A stretch of 35,163 nt of DNA, taken from DYCT01 sp051875715. GTDB taxonomy: Bacteria > Bacteroidota > Bacteroidia > Bacteroidales > Bacteroidaceae. Below the pieces are notes generated by a model. That model saw only the letters and a list, made by a program, of their open reading frames with translations, ran no database searches and had not been told where the DNA came from. This document shows, piece after piece, positions 16,720-23,819 of this stretch (positions are counted from its first letter, which is position 1; every line of letters begins with the position of its first letter). Position numbers and translations under genes: made by a program. The stretch spans positions 1 through 35,163 of the forward strand of contig JBJEHD010000084.1 of assembly GCA_051875715.1 (NCBI GenBank), written 5' to 3'.

Positions 16720-18057
16720 ATGAATATCGAACGAATCATGGCCTCCCTTGAGGCAAAACACCCCGGTGAATTGGAATACCTCCAGGCCGTCAAAGAAGTG
16801 TTGATGTCCATCGAAGACATCTACAACGAACACCCCGAATTTGAAAAAGCAAAAATCATAGAACGCCTTGTCGAACCGGACCGCATCTTCACCTTCCGCG
16901 TAACTTGGATTGACGACCGCGGCGAAGTGCAGACCAACCTCGGCTATCGCGTCCAGTTCAACAACGCCATCGGCCCGTACAAAGGCGGCATCCGTTTCCA
17001 CGCATCCGTCACCCTGTCCATCCTGAAGTTCCTCGGCTTCGAGCAGACCTTCAAGAACGCCCTGACCACCCTGCCTATGGGCGGCGGTAAAGGAGGTTCG
17101 GACTTCTCGCCCCGCGGCAAGAGCGACGCCGAAATCATGCGCTTCTGCCAGGCCTTCATCCTCGAACTGTGGCGTCACCTGGGTCCCGACATGGACGTTC
17201 CGGCAGGCGACATCGGCGTAGGCGGCCGCGAAGTAGGCTACATGTTCGGCATGTTCAAGAAACTGACGCGCGAACACACCGGCACCTTCACCGGCAAGGG
17301 CCTGGAATTCGGCGGCTCGCTCATCCGTCCTGAGGCAACCGGCTACGGCGCATGTTACTTCGTTCAGTCCATGCTGAAAGACAAAGGCACCTGCTTCGAA
17401 GGCAAGACGGTGGCCATCTCCGGCTTCGGCAACGTGGCTTGGGGCGCAGCCAAGAAGGCAACCGAACTGGGCGCAAAGGTAGTGACCATCTCCGGACCGG
17501 ACGGCTACATCTACGACCCGGACGGCATCCAAGGCGAAAAAATCGACTACATGCTTGAACTCCGCGCATCGGGCAACGACATCGTGGCTCCTTACGCTGA
17601 AAAATATCCGAACGCAACCTTCTTCCCGGGCAAGAAACCTTGGGAACAGAAAGTGGACATCGCCATGCCGTGCGCCACTCAGAACGAACTGAACGGCGAC
17701 GACGCCAAGATGCTGGTGGACAACGGCGTGTTCTGCGTAGGCGAAGTGTCCAACATGGGCTGCCGTCCGGAAGCCATCGACACCTTCATTAACGCACGCA
17801 TCATGTACGGACCGGGCAAGGCCGTCAATGCAGGCGGTGTGGCCACCTCGGGCCTGGAAATGACCCAGAACGCCATGCACATCTCCTGGACCGCAGAAGA
17901 AGTCGACAAGCACCTGCACCAGATCATGAGCGACATCCATACGCAGTGCGTGAAGTACGGTACGGAGAAAGATGGCTACATCAACTACATGAAGGGCGCA
18001 AACATCGCCGGCTTCATGAAAGTGGCTCACGCCATGATGGGACAAGGCATCATTTAA
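16720..18057 (+). CDS. gdhB: Glutamate dehydrogenase, NAD-type
   Basis: A second 445-aa family I glutamate dehydrogenase, collinear with the one at 9326-10663 and clearly paralogous. It keeps Lys88 (YKGGIRFH), Lys124 (GGGKGGSDF) and Asp164 (PAGDIGVGGREVG). The dinucleotide fold differs: ISGFGNVAWGAAKK with Phe236, and ISGPDG with Gly259-Pro260, as in the NAD-specific enzyme of Clostridium symbiosum. Phe and Pro at these places are known to discriminate against NADP. The likely role is catabolic glutamate deamination, complementing the NADP paralogue. It has its own -7 element and a good terminator. The gdhB symbol follows usage in Bacteroides and is an inference from the cofactor motif. Confidence 0.93.
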   Translation: MNIERIMASLEAKHPGELEYLQAVKEVLMSIEDIYNEHPEFEKAKIIERLVEPDRIFTFRVTWIDDRGEVQTNLGYRVQFNNAIGPYKGGIRFHASVTLSILKFLGFEQTFKNALTTLPMGGGKGGSDFSPRGKSDAEIMRFCQAFILELWRHLGPDMDVPAGDIGVGGREVGYMFGMFKKLTREHTGTFTGKGLEFGGSLIRPEATGYGACYFVQSMLKDKGTCFEGKTVAISGFGNVAWGAAKKATELGAKVVTISGPDGYIYDPDGIQGEKIDYMLELRASGNDIVAPYAEKYPNATFFPGKKPWEQKVDIAMPCATQNELNGDDAKMLVDNGVFCVGEVSNMGCRPEAIDTFINARIMYGPGKAVNAGGVATSGLEMTQNAMHISWTAEEVDKHLHQIMSDIHTQCVKYGTEKDGYINYMKGANIAGFMKVAHAMMGQGII

Positions 18058-18102
18058 TGCAATAATTGAATTCTCGTTTAGTTGTATTTGTATTTTGTGT
18101 AT

Positions 18103-18139
18103 ACGCCGCCTCTTTTGTGAAAAAGGGGCGGCGTTTTTT
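18103..18139 (+). terminator. Intrinsic terminator of gdhB
   Basis: ACGCCGCC (18103-18110) pairs with GGCGGCGT (18127-18134), with extra TTTT/AAAA pairing in the loop, followed by a run of six T. It lies 45 bp after the gdhB stop. Confidence 0.9.
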
Positions 18140-18162
18140 GTTCCCACCCCAGTCCCATACCG

Positions 18163-18253
18163 ACCCCCAAACGGTCACCAGGCTGCCCCTGCCATGGAAA
18201 CAGCTGTTCAAGAACAAAGCCTTATCATCCTGACACGAATGACCGATTTGGGA
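18163..18253. repeat. Inverted-repeat element 3 (degenerate)
   Basis: The right end TGACCGATTTGGGA (18240-18253) matches elements 1 and 2. The left end CCCCCAAACGGTCA (18164-18177) is its inverted counterpart with a one-base difference in length. TTATCATCCTGACACGAA before the right end resembles the same part of element 2. It lies between the gdhB and mdh terminators. Confidence 0.6.
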
Positions 18254-18255
18254 AC

Positions 18256-18292
18256 AAAAAAAGTGTCCTCCACGTGGGAGGACACTTTTTTT
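18256..18292. terminator. Bidirectional intrinsic terminator between gdhB and mdh
   Basis: A perfect 16-bp stem (18256-18271 with 18277-18292, arm AAAAAAAGTGTCCTCC) with a 5-nt loop. A7 on one side and T7 on the other let it work on both strands. It sits 22 bp beyond the mdh stop and serves mdh on the reverse strand. Confidence 0.93.
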
Positions 18293-18314
18293 GTACTATC
18301 GGGAACGCCGTTTC

Positions 18315-19256
18315 TTACAGCGCGCCCACTTCCTTCAACGCACCGTTGGTCTTGCGTACGGCAGCAGCGCTGGCAGCGAACTTCGCCTTCTCGTCGTCCG
18401 TCAGTTCCAGTTCGACGATTCTTTCTACGCCGTTGCGGCCCAGGATGACCGGAACACCCACGCAGAGGTCCGTCTCGCCGTATTCGCCTTCCACATATAC
18501 CGAGCACGGAATCATCTTGTGCTGGTTGTGGAGGATGGATTCAACCACGAATGCACCTGCCGCACCCGGAGCATACCAGGCGGACGTGCCGAGCAACTTC
18601 GTCAGCGTAGCACCGCCGACCATCGTGGCAGCAGCCACCTCGTTGAGTTTCTCTTCGCTCAGCAACGTCGAAACGGGCACACCCTTGTACGTAGCCAGAC
18701 GCGTCAACGGAATCATCGTCGTATCGCCGTGGCCACCGATGACCATGCCTTCCACTTCGTTGGCATTGCAGCCCAAAGCCTGCGACAAGAAGTACTTGAA
18801 GCGCGAGCTGTCCAATGCACCGCCCATACCGATGACGCGGTTCTTCGGCAGGCCCAGCGACTTCAGCGTCAGATACGTCATCGTATCCATCGGGTTGGAG
18901 ATGATGACAAAGATAGCCTCGGGAGAGTATTTCAGGATGTTTTCAGCCACCGACTTCACGATGCCGGCGTTGACGCCGATCAGTTCTTCGCGCGTCATGC
19001 CCGGCTTGCGGGGAATACCCGAGGTGATGACAACCACGTCGGAGTTAGCCGTTTTCTCATAGTCGTTCGTGCAGCCGACAAGGGTCGAGTCGAAGCCCAG
19101 CAGTTGAGCCGTCTGCATCATGTCCATCGCCTTACCTTCGGAAACGCCTTCCTTCACGTCCAGCATCACCACTTCGTCTGCTACTTCATTAAAAGCAAGT
19201 ACATTGGCACACGTAGCACCTACGTTACCTGCGCCTACAACAGTTACTTTTGACAT
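18315..19256 (-). CDS. mdh: Malate dehydrogenase, NAD-dependent
   Basis: A 313-aa cytoplasmic oxidoreductase of the LDH-like MDH group interconverting malate and oxaloacetate. Sequence features: GAGNVG at 8-13, Asp33 at the end of the second strand (NAD preference), substrate arginines Arg83 and Arg89 in IPRKPGMTR, Asn121 and Asp124 in NPMDTMT, Arg152, and catalytic His176 in GGHGDTT. Arg83 in the substrate loop favours malate over lactate. Length is normal. It has its own -7 element (19306-19313) and a strong terminator, so it is monocistronic. With the malic enzyme and two glutamate dehydrogenases it adds to a local group of C4-acid and nitrogen enzymes. Confidence 0.96.
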   Translation of the reverse strand: MSKVTVVGAGNVGATCANVLAFNEVADEVVMLDVKEGVSEGKAMDMMQTAQLLGFDSTLVGCTNDYEKTANSDVVVITSGIPRKPGMTREELIGVNAGIVKSVAENILKYSPEAIFVIISNPMDTMTYLTLKSLGLPKNRVIGMGGALDSSRFKYFLSQALGCNANEVEGMVIGGHGDTTMIPLTRLATYKGVPVSTLLSEEKLNEVAAATMVGGATLTKLLGTSAWYAPGAAGAFVVESILHNQHKMIPCSVYVEGEYGETDLCVGVPVILGRNGVERIVELELTDDEKAKFAASAAAVRKTNGALKEVGAL

Positions 19257-19305
19257 ACAATTTTGTTTTATAGGTTGATAAATAGTGTTTCTGTTTTTGC
19301 ATGGG

Positions 19306-19313
19306 CAAAGGTA
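19306..19313 (-). promoter_or_regulatory. -7 element of mdh
   Basis: On the reverse strand this reads TACCTTTG, 49 bp upstream of the mdh ATG. A T-rich -33 region (TTTC or TTTT) lies 20-21 nt upstream. It is arranged divergently from the promoter at 19453-19483. Confidence 0.7.
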
Positions 19314-19452
19314 GATGTTATTTCTCTATTAAAGAAAAATTTCCATAATAATTTTCGTTAAGAAGCACAGATACGCCACCCCGGTCCCGCAGAAGCCGGC
19401 GGCCCGTCGGCAACCCATCTGTTCGCCGTTTCCCGATAAACCCATCCAACCC

Positions 19453-19483
19453 TTTGTGCTTCTTGCAAAAAGCACTACCTTTG
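19453..19483 (+). promoter_or_regulatory. Consensus promoter of the yicC-gmk-nadD operon, containing a palindrome
   Basis: TTTG (19453-19456), 19 nt, then TACCTTTG (19476-19483). GTGCTT (19456-19461) and AAGCAC (19470-19475) form an inverted repeat filling the spacer, a position where a repressor would block polymerase. AAGAAGCAC at 19360-19368 is an inverted copy of GTGCTTCTT here. Confidence 0.8.
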
Positions 19484-19510
19484 CGCCGCAACTTAATAAG
19501 GAGACAAGCG

Positions 19511-20386
19511 ATGAAAAATAAAAAGACATGGGTCATTGCGGCCATCACCATCCTGATTCTGGCCATCGCGGCCGTCACCACCCTGCTCGTCCGCGAGCGG
19601 AAAGAGAAAAACGACATGGCCCAACTCTTCTCGCTGGAAAAAGAAGAGATGGAGAACGAATACACCCGCTTTGCCAGCCAGTACGACGAATTGCAGTACC
19701 AACTGTCCAACGACTCGCTCATCGACGTGCTGGAGAAGGAGAAAGTGAAGACGCAACGGCTGCTGGAAGAACTGCGTTCGGTCAAGACCACCAACGCCCG
19801 CGAAATCATGCGCCTGAAAAAAGAACTGGCCACCGTCCGTGCGGTGCTGCGGACCTACGTGGTGCAAATCGACTCGCTCAATCGCCTCAACCAGGAACTA
19901 AGCCAGGAAAACAAAGAGGTGAAGAAGAAGTACAACGAAGCCACACGCCAGATTTCCAACCTGGCGCAAGAAAAGAAAGAACTGAACGAGAAGGTGGAAC
20001 TGGCCTCGCAGCTGGACGCTACCGCCTTCTGGGTGAAGCCGCAAAACAAGCGAGGCCGCGAGACACAGAAAGTGAAAGACGTGACGAAACTGGCCATCGG
20101 CTTCACCATCACCAAAAACATCAGCGCCCGCACCGGCGAACGCATCCTGTACGTCCGCATCACCAAACCCGACAACGACGTGCTGACCAAGAAGGCCTCC
20201 GACACCTTCCCCTACGAGAACCGCACGCTCAACTATTCCATCAAGAAATACATTGAATACAATGGCGAAGAACAAGACGTCACCGTCTACTGGAACGTGG
20301 AGGAATTCCTCTACGCCGGCACCTACCGCATCGACCTGTTTGCCGACGGTGTCCTCATCGGTTCCAGTTCGTTCAGCCTGAAATAA
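19511..20386 (+). CDS. Membrane-anchored coiled-coil protein of unknown function
   Basis: A 291-aa protein starting at ATG 19511, with AAGGAG 9 nt upstream deciding the start. One transmembrane helix (about residues 7-26, VIAAITILILAIAAVTTLLV) is followed by a long charged coiled coil (about 35-185, rich in Glu, Lys and Leu heptads). A C-terminal beta-rich domain (about 195-291) contains GFTITKNISA, RILYVRITKPDND, VYWNVEEFLYAGTYRIDLF and ends SSSFSLK. The topology suggests an inner-membrane anchor with a periplasmic coiled coil and sandwich domain. It is first in an operon with yicC, gmk and nadD. It looks like a conserved Bacteroidetes protein, but I know no function. Confidence 0.8.
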   Translation: MKNKKTWVIAAITILILAIAAVTTLLVRERKEKNDMAQLFSLEKEEMENEYTRFASQYDELQYQLSNDSLIDVLEKEKVKTQRLLEELRSVKTTNAREIMRLKKELATVRAVLRTYVVQIDSLNRLNQELSQENKEVKKKYNEATRQISNLAQEKKELNEKVELASQLDATAFWVKPQNKRGRETQKVKDVTKLAIGFTITKNISARTGERILYVRITKPDNDVLTKKASDTFPYENRTLNYSIKKYIEYNGEEQDVTVYWNVEEFLYAGTYRIDLFADGVLIGSSSFSLK

Positions 20387-20416
20387 AAACCCATCACGCA
20401 CTTAACCATTACCACC

Positions 20417-21292
20417 ATGATACAATCCATGACCGGCTACGGCAAGGCGACTGCCTCTTTCGGCGGCAAGAAAATCTACGTCGAAATAAAATCACTGAAC
20501 AGCAAAGCGATGGACCTGTCCGCCCGCATCGCACCGCTCTATCGCGAAAAAGAAATGGAAATACGCAACCGGATTTCCCAAACGCTGGAACGCGGCAAGG
20601 TGGACTTCTCGCTGTGGGTCGAGAAAGAAGCCGACGAAGCAGCCACTCCCATCAACGCCGCCCTGGTTGAGAACTACTACCAGCAAATCAAACAGATTGC
20701 CGCAGCCAGCCACATCCCCGAGCCCCAAGAATGGTTCGCCACCCTGCTGCGCATGCCCGACGTGCTCACCAAAGTGGAGACGCAGGAACTCACCGACGAG
20801 GAATGGGCCGTGGTCAGCCAGGCCATCGACGAAGCCATCGGCCACCTGACCGACTTCCGCCGCCAGGAGGGTGCCGCCCTTGAAAAGAAATTCAACGAGA
20901 AAATCGACAACATCGAGCGGCTGCTCAAGGCCATCGAGCCTTACGAGACCGAACGCGTGGCCAAGATACGCGAACGCATCACCGACGCGCTGGAGAAGAC
21001 ACTCAACGTGGACTACGACAAGAACCGGCTGGAACAGGAACTGATTTTCTACATCGAGAAACTGGACATCAACGAAGAGAAGCAGCGCCTGACCAACCAC
21101 CTCAACTACTTCCGCGAAACGCTGAGAGACGGACACGGCCAAGGCAAGAAACTGGGATTCATCGCCCAGGAGATGGGTCGCGAAATCAACACGACCGGCA
21201 GCAAATCCAACCAGGCCGAGATGCAAAACATCGTGGTGCAGATGAAAGACGAACTCGAACAAATCAAAGAGCAGGTGCTCAACGTCATGTAA
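20417..21292 (+). CDS. yicC: YicC/YloC family endoribonuclease-like protein
   Basis: A 291-aa protein with the family opening MIQSMTGYGKA. The N-terminal YicC domain extends to about residue 155. The C-terminal DUF1732 region includes EQELIFYIEKLDINEE, RLTNHLNYFRETL and KKLGFIAQEMGREINT. The E. coli homologue has been reported as an endoribonuclease, and the conserved acidic C-terminal region here is consistent with that. It lies 30 nt after the coiled-coil gene and 21 nt before gmk, an order common in bacteria. Length is normal for the family. Confidence 0.93.
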   Translation: MIQSMTGYGKATASFGGKKIYVEIKSLNSKAMDLSARIAPLYREKEMEIRNRISQTLERGKVDFSLWVEKEADEAATPINAALVENYYQQIKQIAAASHIPEPQEWFATLLRMPDVLTKVETQELTDEEWAVVSQAIDEAIGHLTDFRRQEGAALEKKFNEKIDNIERLLKAIEPYETERVAKIRERITDALEKTLNVDYDKNRLEQELIFYIEKLDINEEKQRLTNHLNYFRETLRDGHGQGKKLGFIAQEMGREINTTGSKSNQAEMQNIVVQMKDELEQIKEQVLNVM

Positions 21293-21313
21293 TCCCCCCA
21301 TACCGCAAACCCC

Positions 21314-21880
21314 ATGAAAGGAAAACTGATCATCTTCTCCGCCCCGTCCGGTTCGGGCAAATCGACCCTCATCAACTACCTGATGGAGCAGGGACTCCGC
21401 CTGGCCTTCTCCGTATCGGCCACCAGTCGTCCGCCCCGGGGCAGCGAACGCGACGGCGTGGAGTACTACTTCCTCACGCCCGAGGAGTTTCGCCGACGCA
21501 TCGACAACCACGAATTTCTGGAGTATGAAGAGGTGTACAAAGACCGGTTCTACGGCACCCTGAAGGCCCCCATCGAACGGCAGTTGGACGAAGGCTACAA
21601 CGTGGTGTTCGACGTCGACGTGGTCGGCGGATGCAACATCAAGAAGTTCTACGGCGACCGTGCCCTGTCGGTCTTCATCCAGCCGCCCAGCGTGGACGAA
21701 CTGCGCAAGCGGCTGAACGGACGTGGGACAGATGCTCCCGAGGTCATCGAGAGCCGCATCGCCAAGGCGGAATACGAGTTGAGTTTCGCTCCGAAGTTCG
21801 ACGTGGTCATCGTCAACGACGACCTGGAGCAAGCCAAAGCCGACGTACTACGCACCATCCGAACCTTCCTGGCCTCATGA
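21314..21880 (+). CDS. gmk: Guanylate kinase
   Basis: A 188-aa cytoplasmic kinase converting GMP and ATP to GDP and ADP in purine nucleotide metabolism. The P-loop APSGSGKST spans residues 10-18. The GMP-binding region has SVSATSRPPRGSE and GVEYYFLTPEEF, followed by FLEYEEVYKDRFYGTL. The later VVFDVDVVGGCNIKKFY corresponds to the family's DIDVQG region, and a lid segment contains ESRIAKAEYEL. Its stop codon overlaps the nadD start (ATGA), indicating translational coupling. Confidence 0.96.
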   Translation: MKGKLIIFSAPSGSGKSTLINYLMEQGLRLAFSVSATSRPPRGSERDGVEYYFLTPEEFRRRIDNHEFLEYEEVYKDRFYGTLKAPIERQLDEGYNVVFDVDVVGGCNIKKFYGDRALSVFIQPPSVDELRKRLNGRGTDAPEVIESRIAKAEYELSFAPKFDVVIVNDDLEQAKADVLRTIRTFLAS

Positions 21881-22476
21881 AACGCGCTACCGGGCTCTTC
21901 GGCGGGTCGTTCAATCCCATCCACATCGGCCATCTGGCCCTGGCCAACTACCTGTGTGAATTTTCCGGGCTAGACGAAGTGTGGTTTCTGGTCAGCCCGC
22001 TGAACCCGCTGAAGCAGCATCACGACCTCCTGCCCGACGAGGTCCGCCTCTCGATGGTGGAGAAAGCCATCGGCGACTATCCCCGCTTCCGGGCCAGCGA
22101 CTTCGAGTTCCACCTGCCCCGTCCCTCCTACACCATCCATACGCTCAATGCCCTCAAGCAGGCCTACCCCGACCGGGAGTTCCACCTGCTCATCGGCGGC
22201 GACAACTGGGCCCTGTTCGACCGCTGGTACGAACACGAACGCCTTGTCCGCGAAAATCCAATCCTTATTTATCCGCGACGCGACTCGCACATCAGCCCGG
22301 ACAGCCTGCCGGACCACGTGCGCCTGGTCGACGCCCCCTTGCTCGACATCAGTTCCACCTTCATCCGCCGGTCGCTGGCCGCCGGCAAGGACGTCCGCTT
22401 CTTCCTGCCCGAAAGCATCCGCAGCGAGGCCGCCCTGCGGTTCGCTCCGTCCGCGGCCGACCACCCCCTGCGCTAA
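21877..22476 (+). CDS. nadD: Nicotinate-nucleotide adenylyltransferase
   Basis: A 199-aa enzyme making deamido-NAD from nicotinate mononucleotide and ATP in NAD synthesis. It starts with the nucleotidyltransferase signature GLFGGSFNPIHIGH (His16 and His19 forming HxGH) and ends with the second signature ISSTFIRRSL. LLIGGDNWALFDRWYEHE sits in the middle as in NadD. The start ATG at 21877 overlaps the gmk stop by 4 nt. The stop overlaps the converging metallophosphoesterase stop by 4 nt, leaving no intergenic terminator. Length is normal. Confidence 0.96.
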   Translation: MKRATGLFGGSFNPIHIGHLALANYLCEFSGLDEVWFLVSPLNPLKQHHDLLPDEVRLSMVEKAIGDYPRFRASDFEFHLPRPSYTIHTLNALKQAYPDREFHLLIGGDNWALFDRWYEHERLVRENPILIYPRRDSHISPDSLPDHVRLVDAPLLDISSTFIRRSLAAGKDVRFFLPESIRSEAALRFAPSAADHPLR

Positions 22477-23297
22477 GGCTTCATCGTACGCAACGTCACC
22501 ACGACCACCTCGCTCGGTGCCATCAGGCGCAGCTTGCGTCGCGACGTTCCGATGCCGTTCGTCACCCACACGGGCACACCTGCACTGCTCTGCCGCCGTC
22601 CGGTGCGGAATTTGCGTCCGTAGTGCGAAGCCGTACGGGGTGCCCACCCGAAGAGGGTCACCTGTCCGCCGTGCGTATGGCCGGCCAAGGCCAGGTCGGT
22701 GTGGCGCGTATCAGTCTGCTCCACGTAGTCGGGCGTATGCACCATCAGCACCACGAAATCATCGTCGTTCAGGTCCAGGGTCGGGCAGCGCCCGTTCCGC
22801 TGCAGGTCGAACGGGTTGCGCACACCGGCCAGCAGGATCTGTTCCCCATCCTTGCGCAACGTGTCCACCCGATGCTCCAGCACGCGGATGCCGTGCGCCT
22901 CCATCTCTTTTGCCAGCACATCGTGGCAGCGTTCGTAGTCGTTGTTTCCCATCACCCCGTACGTGCCGTACGGCGGATTCACCCGGGCCAGTTCCTCCAC
23001 CAGTTCGGCTACATATTCACACCCTTCCTGATAGTCGCCTCCCAACAGCAACGCATCCGGCTGCAAACGCCGGAGCGTCTGCACCAGTCCCTTCAGCCGT
23101 TTGGAGCCGAAGCGGCTCTTGTAATGGAAATCCGATGCCCATACCAGGCGGAAGCCGTCAAACGACGGCGGCACGTCGCGATGGCAAAACTCGTAGCGGC
23201 GCACCCGTCCCACGCCGGGATGCGCCCCGTGCTTCGTCGTCACACACGACGACATCAGCCACACGCCTATGCAGGCAATCCACACCGTCTGTTTCAT
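22473..23297 (-). CDS. Metallophosphoesterase lipoprotein (YkuE/LpxG-like calcineurin family)
   Basis: A 274-aa protein starting MKQTVWIACIGVWLMSSC, a lipoprotein-like signal with Cys18. The metallophosphoesterase motifs are VWASDFHYKS (Asp and His), LLGGDYQEG, GNNDYER, MVHTPDY and LAGHTHGGQV. This GNND/GHTHGGQ set is typical of YkuE-like enzymes, some of which act on cell-envelope lipids such as UDP-diacylglucosamine. I chose ATG 23297 because the longer frame to 23435 would overlap ispF and bury the signal. It is last in the rex-FAH-porU-porV-ispF operon, 40 nt after ispF. Substrate is unknown. It is anchored to a membrane facing the periplasm if the lipobox is used. Confidence 0.85.
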   Translation of the reverse strand: MKQTVWIACIGVWLMSSCVTTKHGAHPGVGRVRRYEFCHRDVPPSFDGFRLVWASDFHYKSRFGSKRLKGLVQTLRRLQPDALLLGGDYQEGCEYVAELVEELARVNPPYGTYGVMGNNDYERCHDVLAKEMEAHGIRVLEHRVDTLRKDGEQILLAGVRNPFDLQRNGRCPTLDLNDDDFVVLMVHTPDYVEQTDTRHTDLALAGHTHGGQVTLFGWAPRTASHYGRKFRTGRRQSSAGVPVWVTNGIGTSRRKLRLMAPSEVVVVTLRTMKP

Positions 23298-23337
23298 GAT
23301 TTCCTGATTGTCAGATGAGCCGGAGTCCGCCCGGCTT

Positions 23338-23814
23338 TCATCCCTGGATGAGCACCACGGCATAGGCCGAGATGCCCTCTTCGCGCCCGGTGAAACCCAG
23401 TTTCTCGGTCGTCGTAGCCTTGATGGAGACCGCATCGGCCTCCACCCCCATCACCTCGGCCAGCACGGCCTGCATTTCGGGGATGCGGGCCTTCATCTTC
23501 GGACGTTCGGCACAGATGGTGGCATCCACGTTGCCGACCTCGTATCCCTTCGCCCGAATCAGTTCCAGGGTCCGCCGCAGCAGAATCTTGCTGTCGATGT
23601 TTTCGTATTCGCCGGCCGTGTCCGGAAAGTGGTAGCCGATGTCGCGCAGATTGGCCGCCCCCAGCAGTGCATCGCAGATGGCATGGATCAGCACGTCTGC
23701 ATCCGAATGGCCCAGCAATCCTTTGCTGTGCTCCAGTTTGATGCCGCCCAGCCAAAGGTCGCGGCCCTCCACCAATTGGTGTACGTCGTATCCCAGTCCT
23801 ACTCGAATCTTCAT
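23338..23814 (-). CDS. ispF: 2-C-methyl-D-erythritol 2,4-cyclodiphosphate synthase
   Basis: A 158-aa homotrimeric enzyme of the non-mevalonate isoprenoid pathway. Metal ligands Asp10 and His12 (GYDVH) and His44 are visible, with GHSDADVLIHAICDALLGA following. The Thr-rich active-site segment KATTTEKLGFTGREEGI lies near the C-terminus, as expected. Length matches the family. It lies 5 nt after the porV stop, so it is co-transcribed and probably coupled with porV. Pairing of ispF with porV occurs in other Bacteroidales. Confidence 0.96.
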   Translation of the reverse strand: MKIRVGLGYDVHQLVEGRDLWLGGIKLEHSKGLLGHSDADVLIHAICDALLGAANLRDIGYHFPDTAGEYENIDSKILLRRTLELIRAKGYEVGNVDATICAERPKMKARIPEMQAVLAEVMGVEADAVSIKATTTEKLGFTGREEGISAYAVVLIQG

Positions 23815-23819
23815 GGTCG

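Noticed and set aside
19257..19510. A Rex-type operator near the mdh promoter
   Set aside because: Rex targets elsewhere resemble TTGTGnnnnnnnnCACAA. I looked for this near mdh and rex and found only partial matches, too weak to report.
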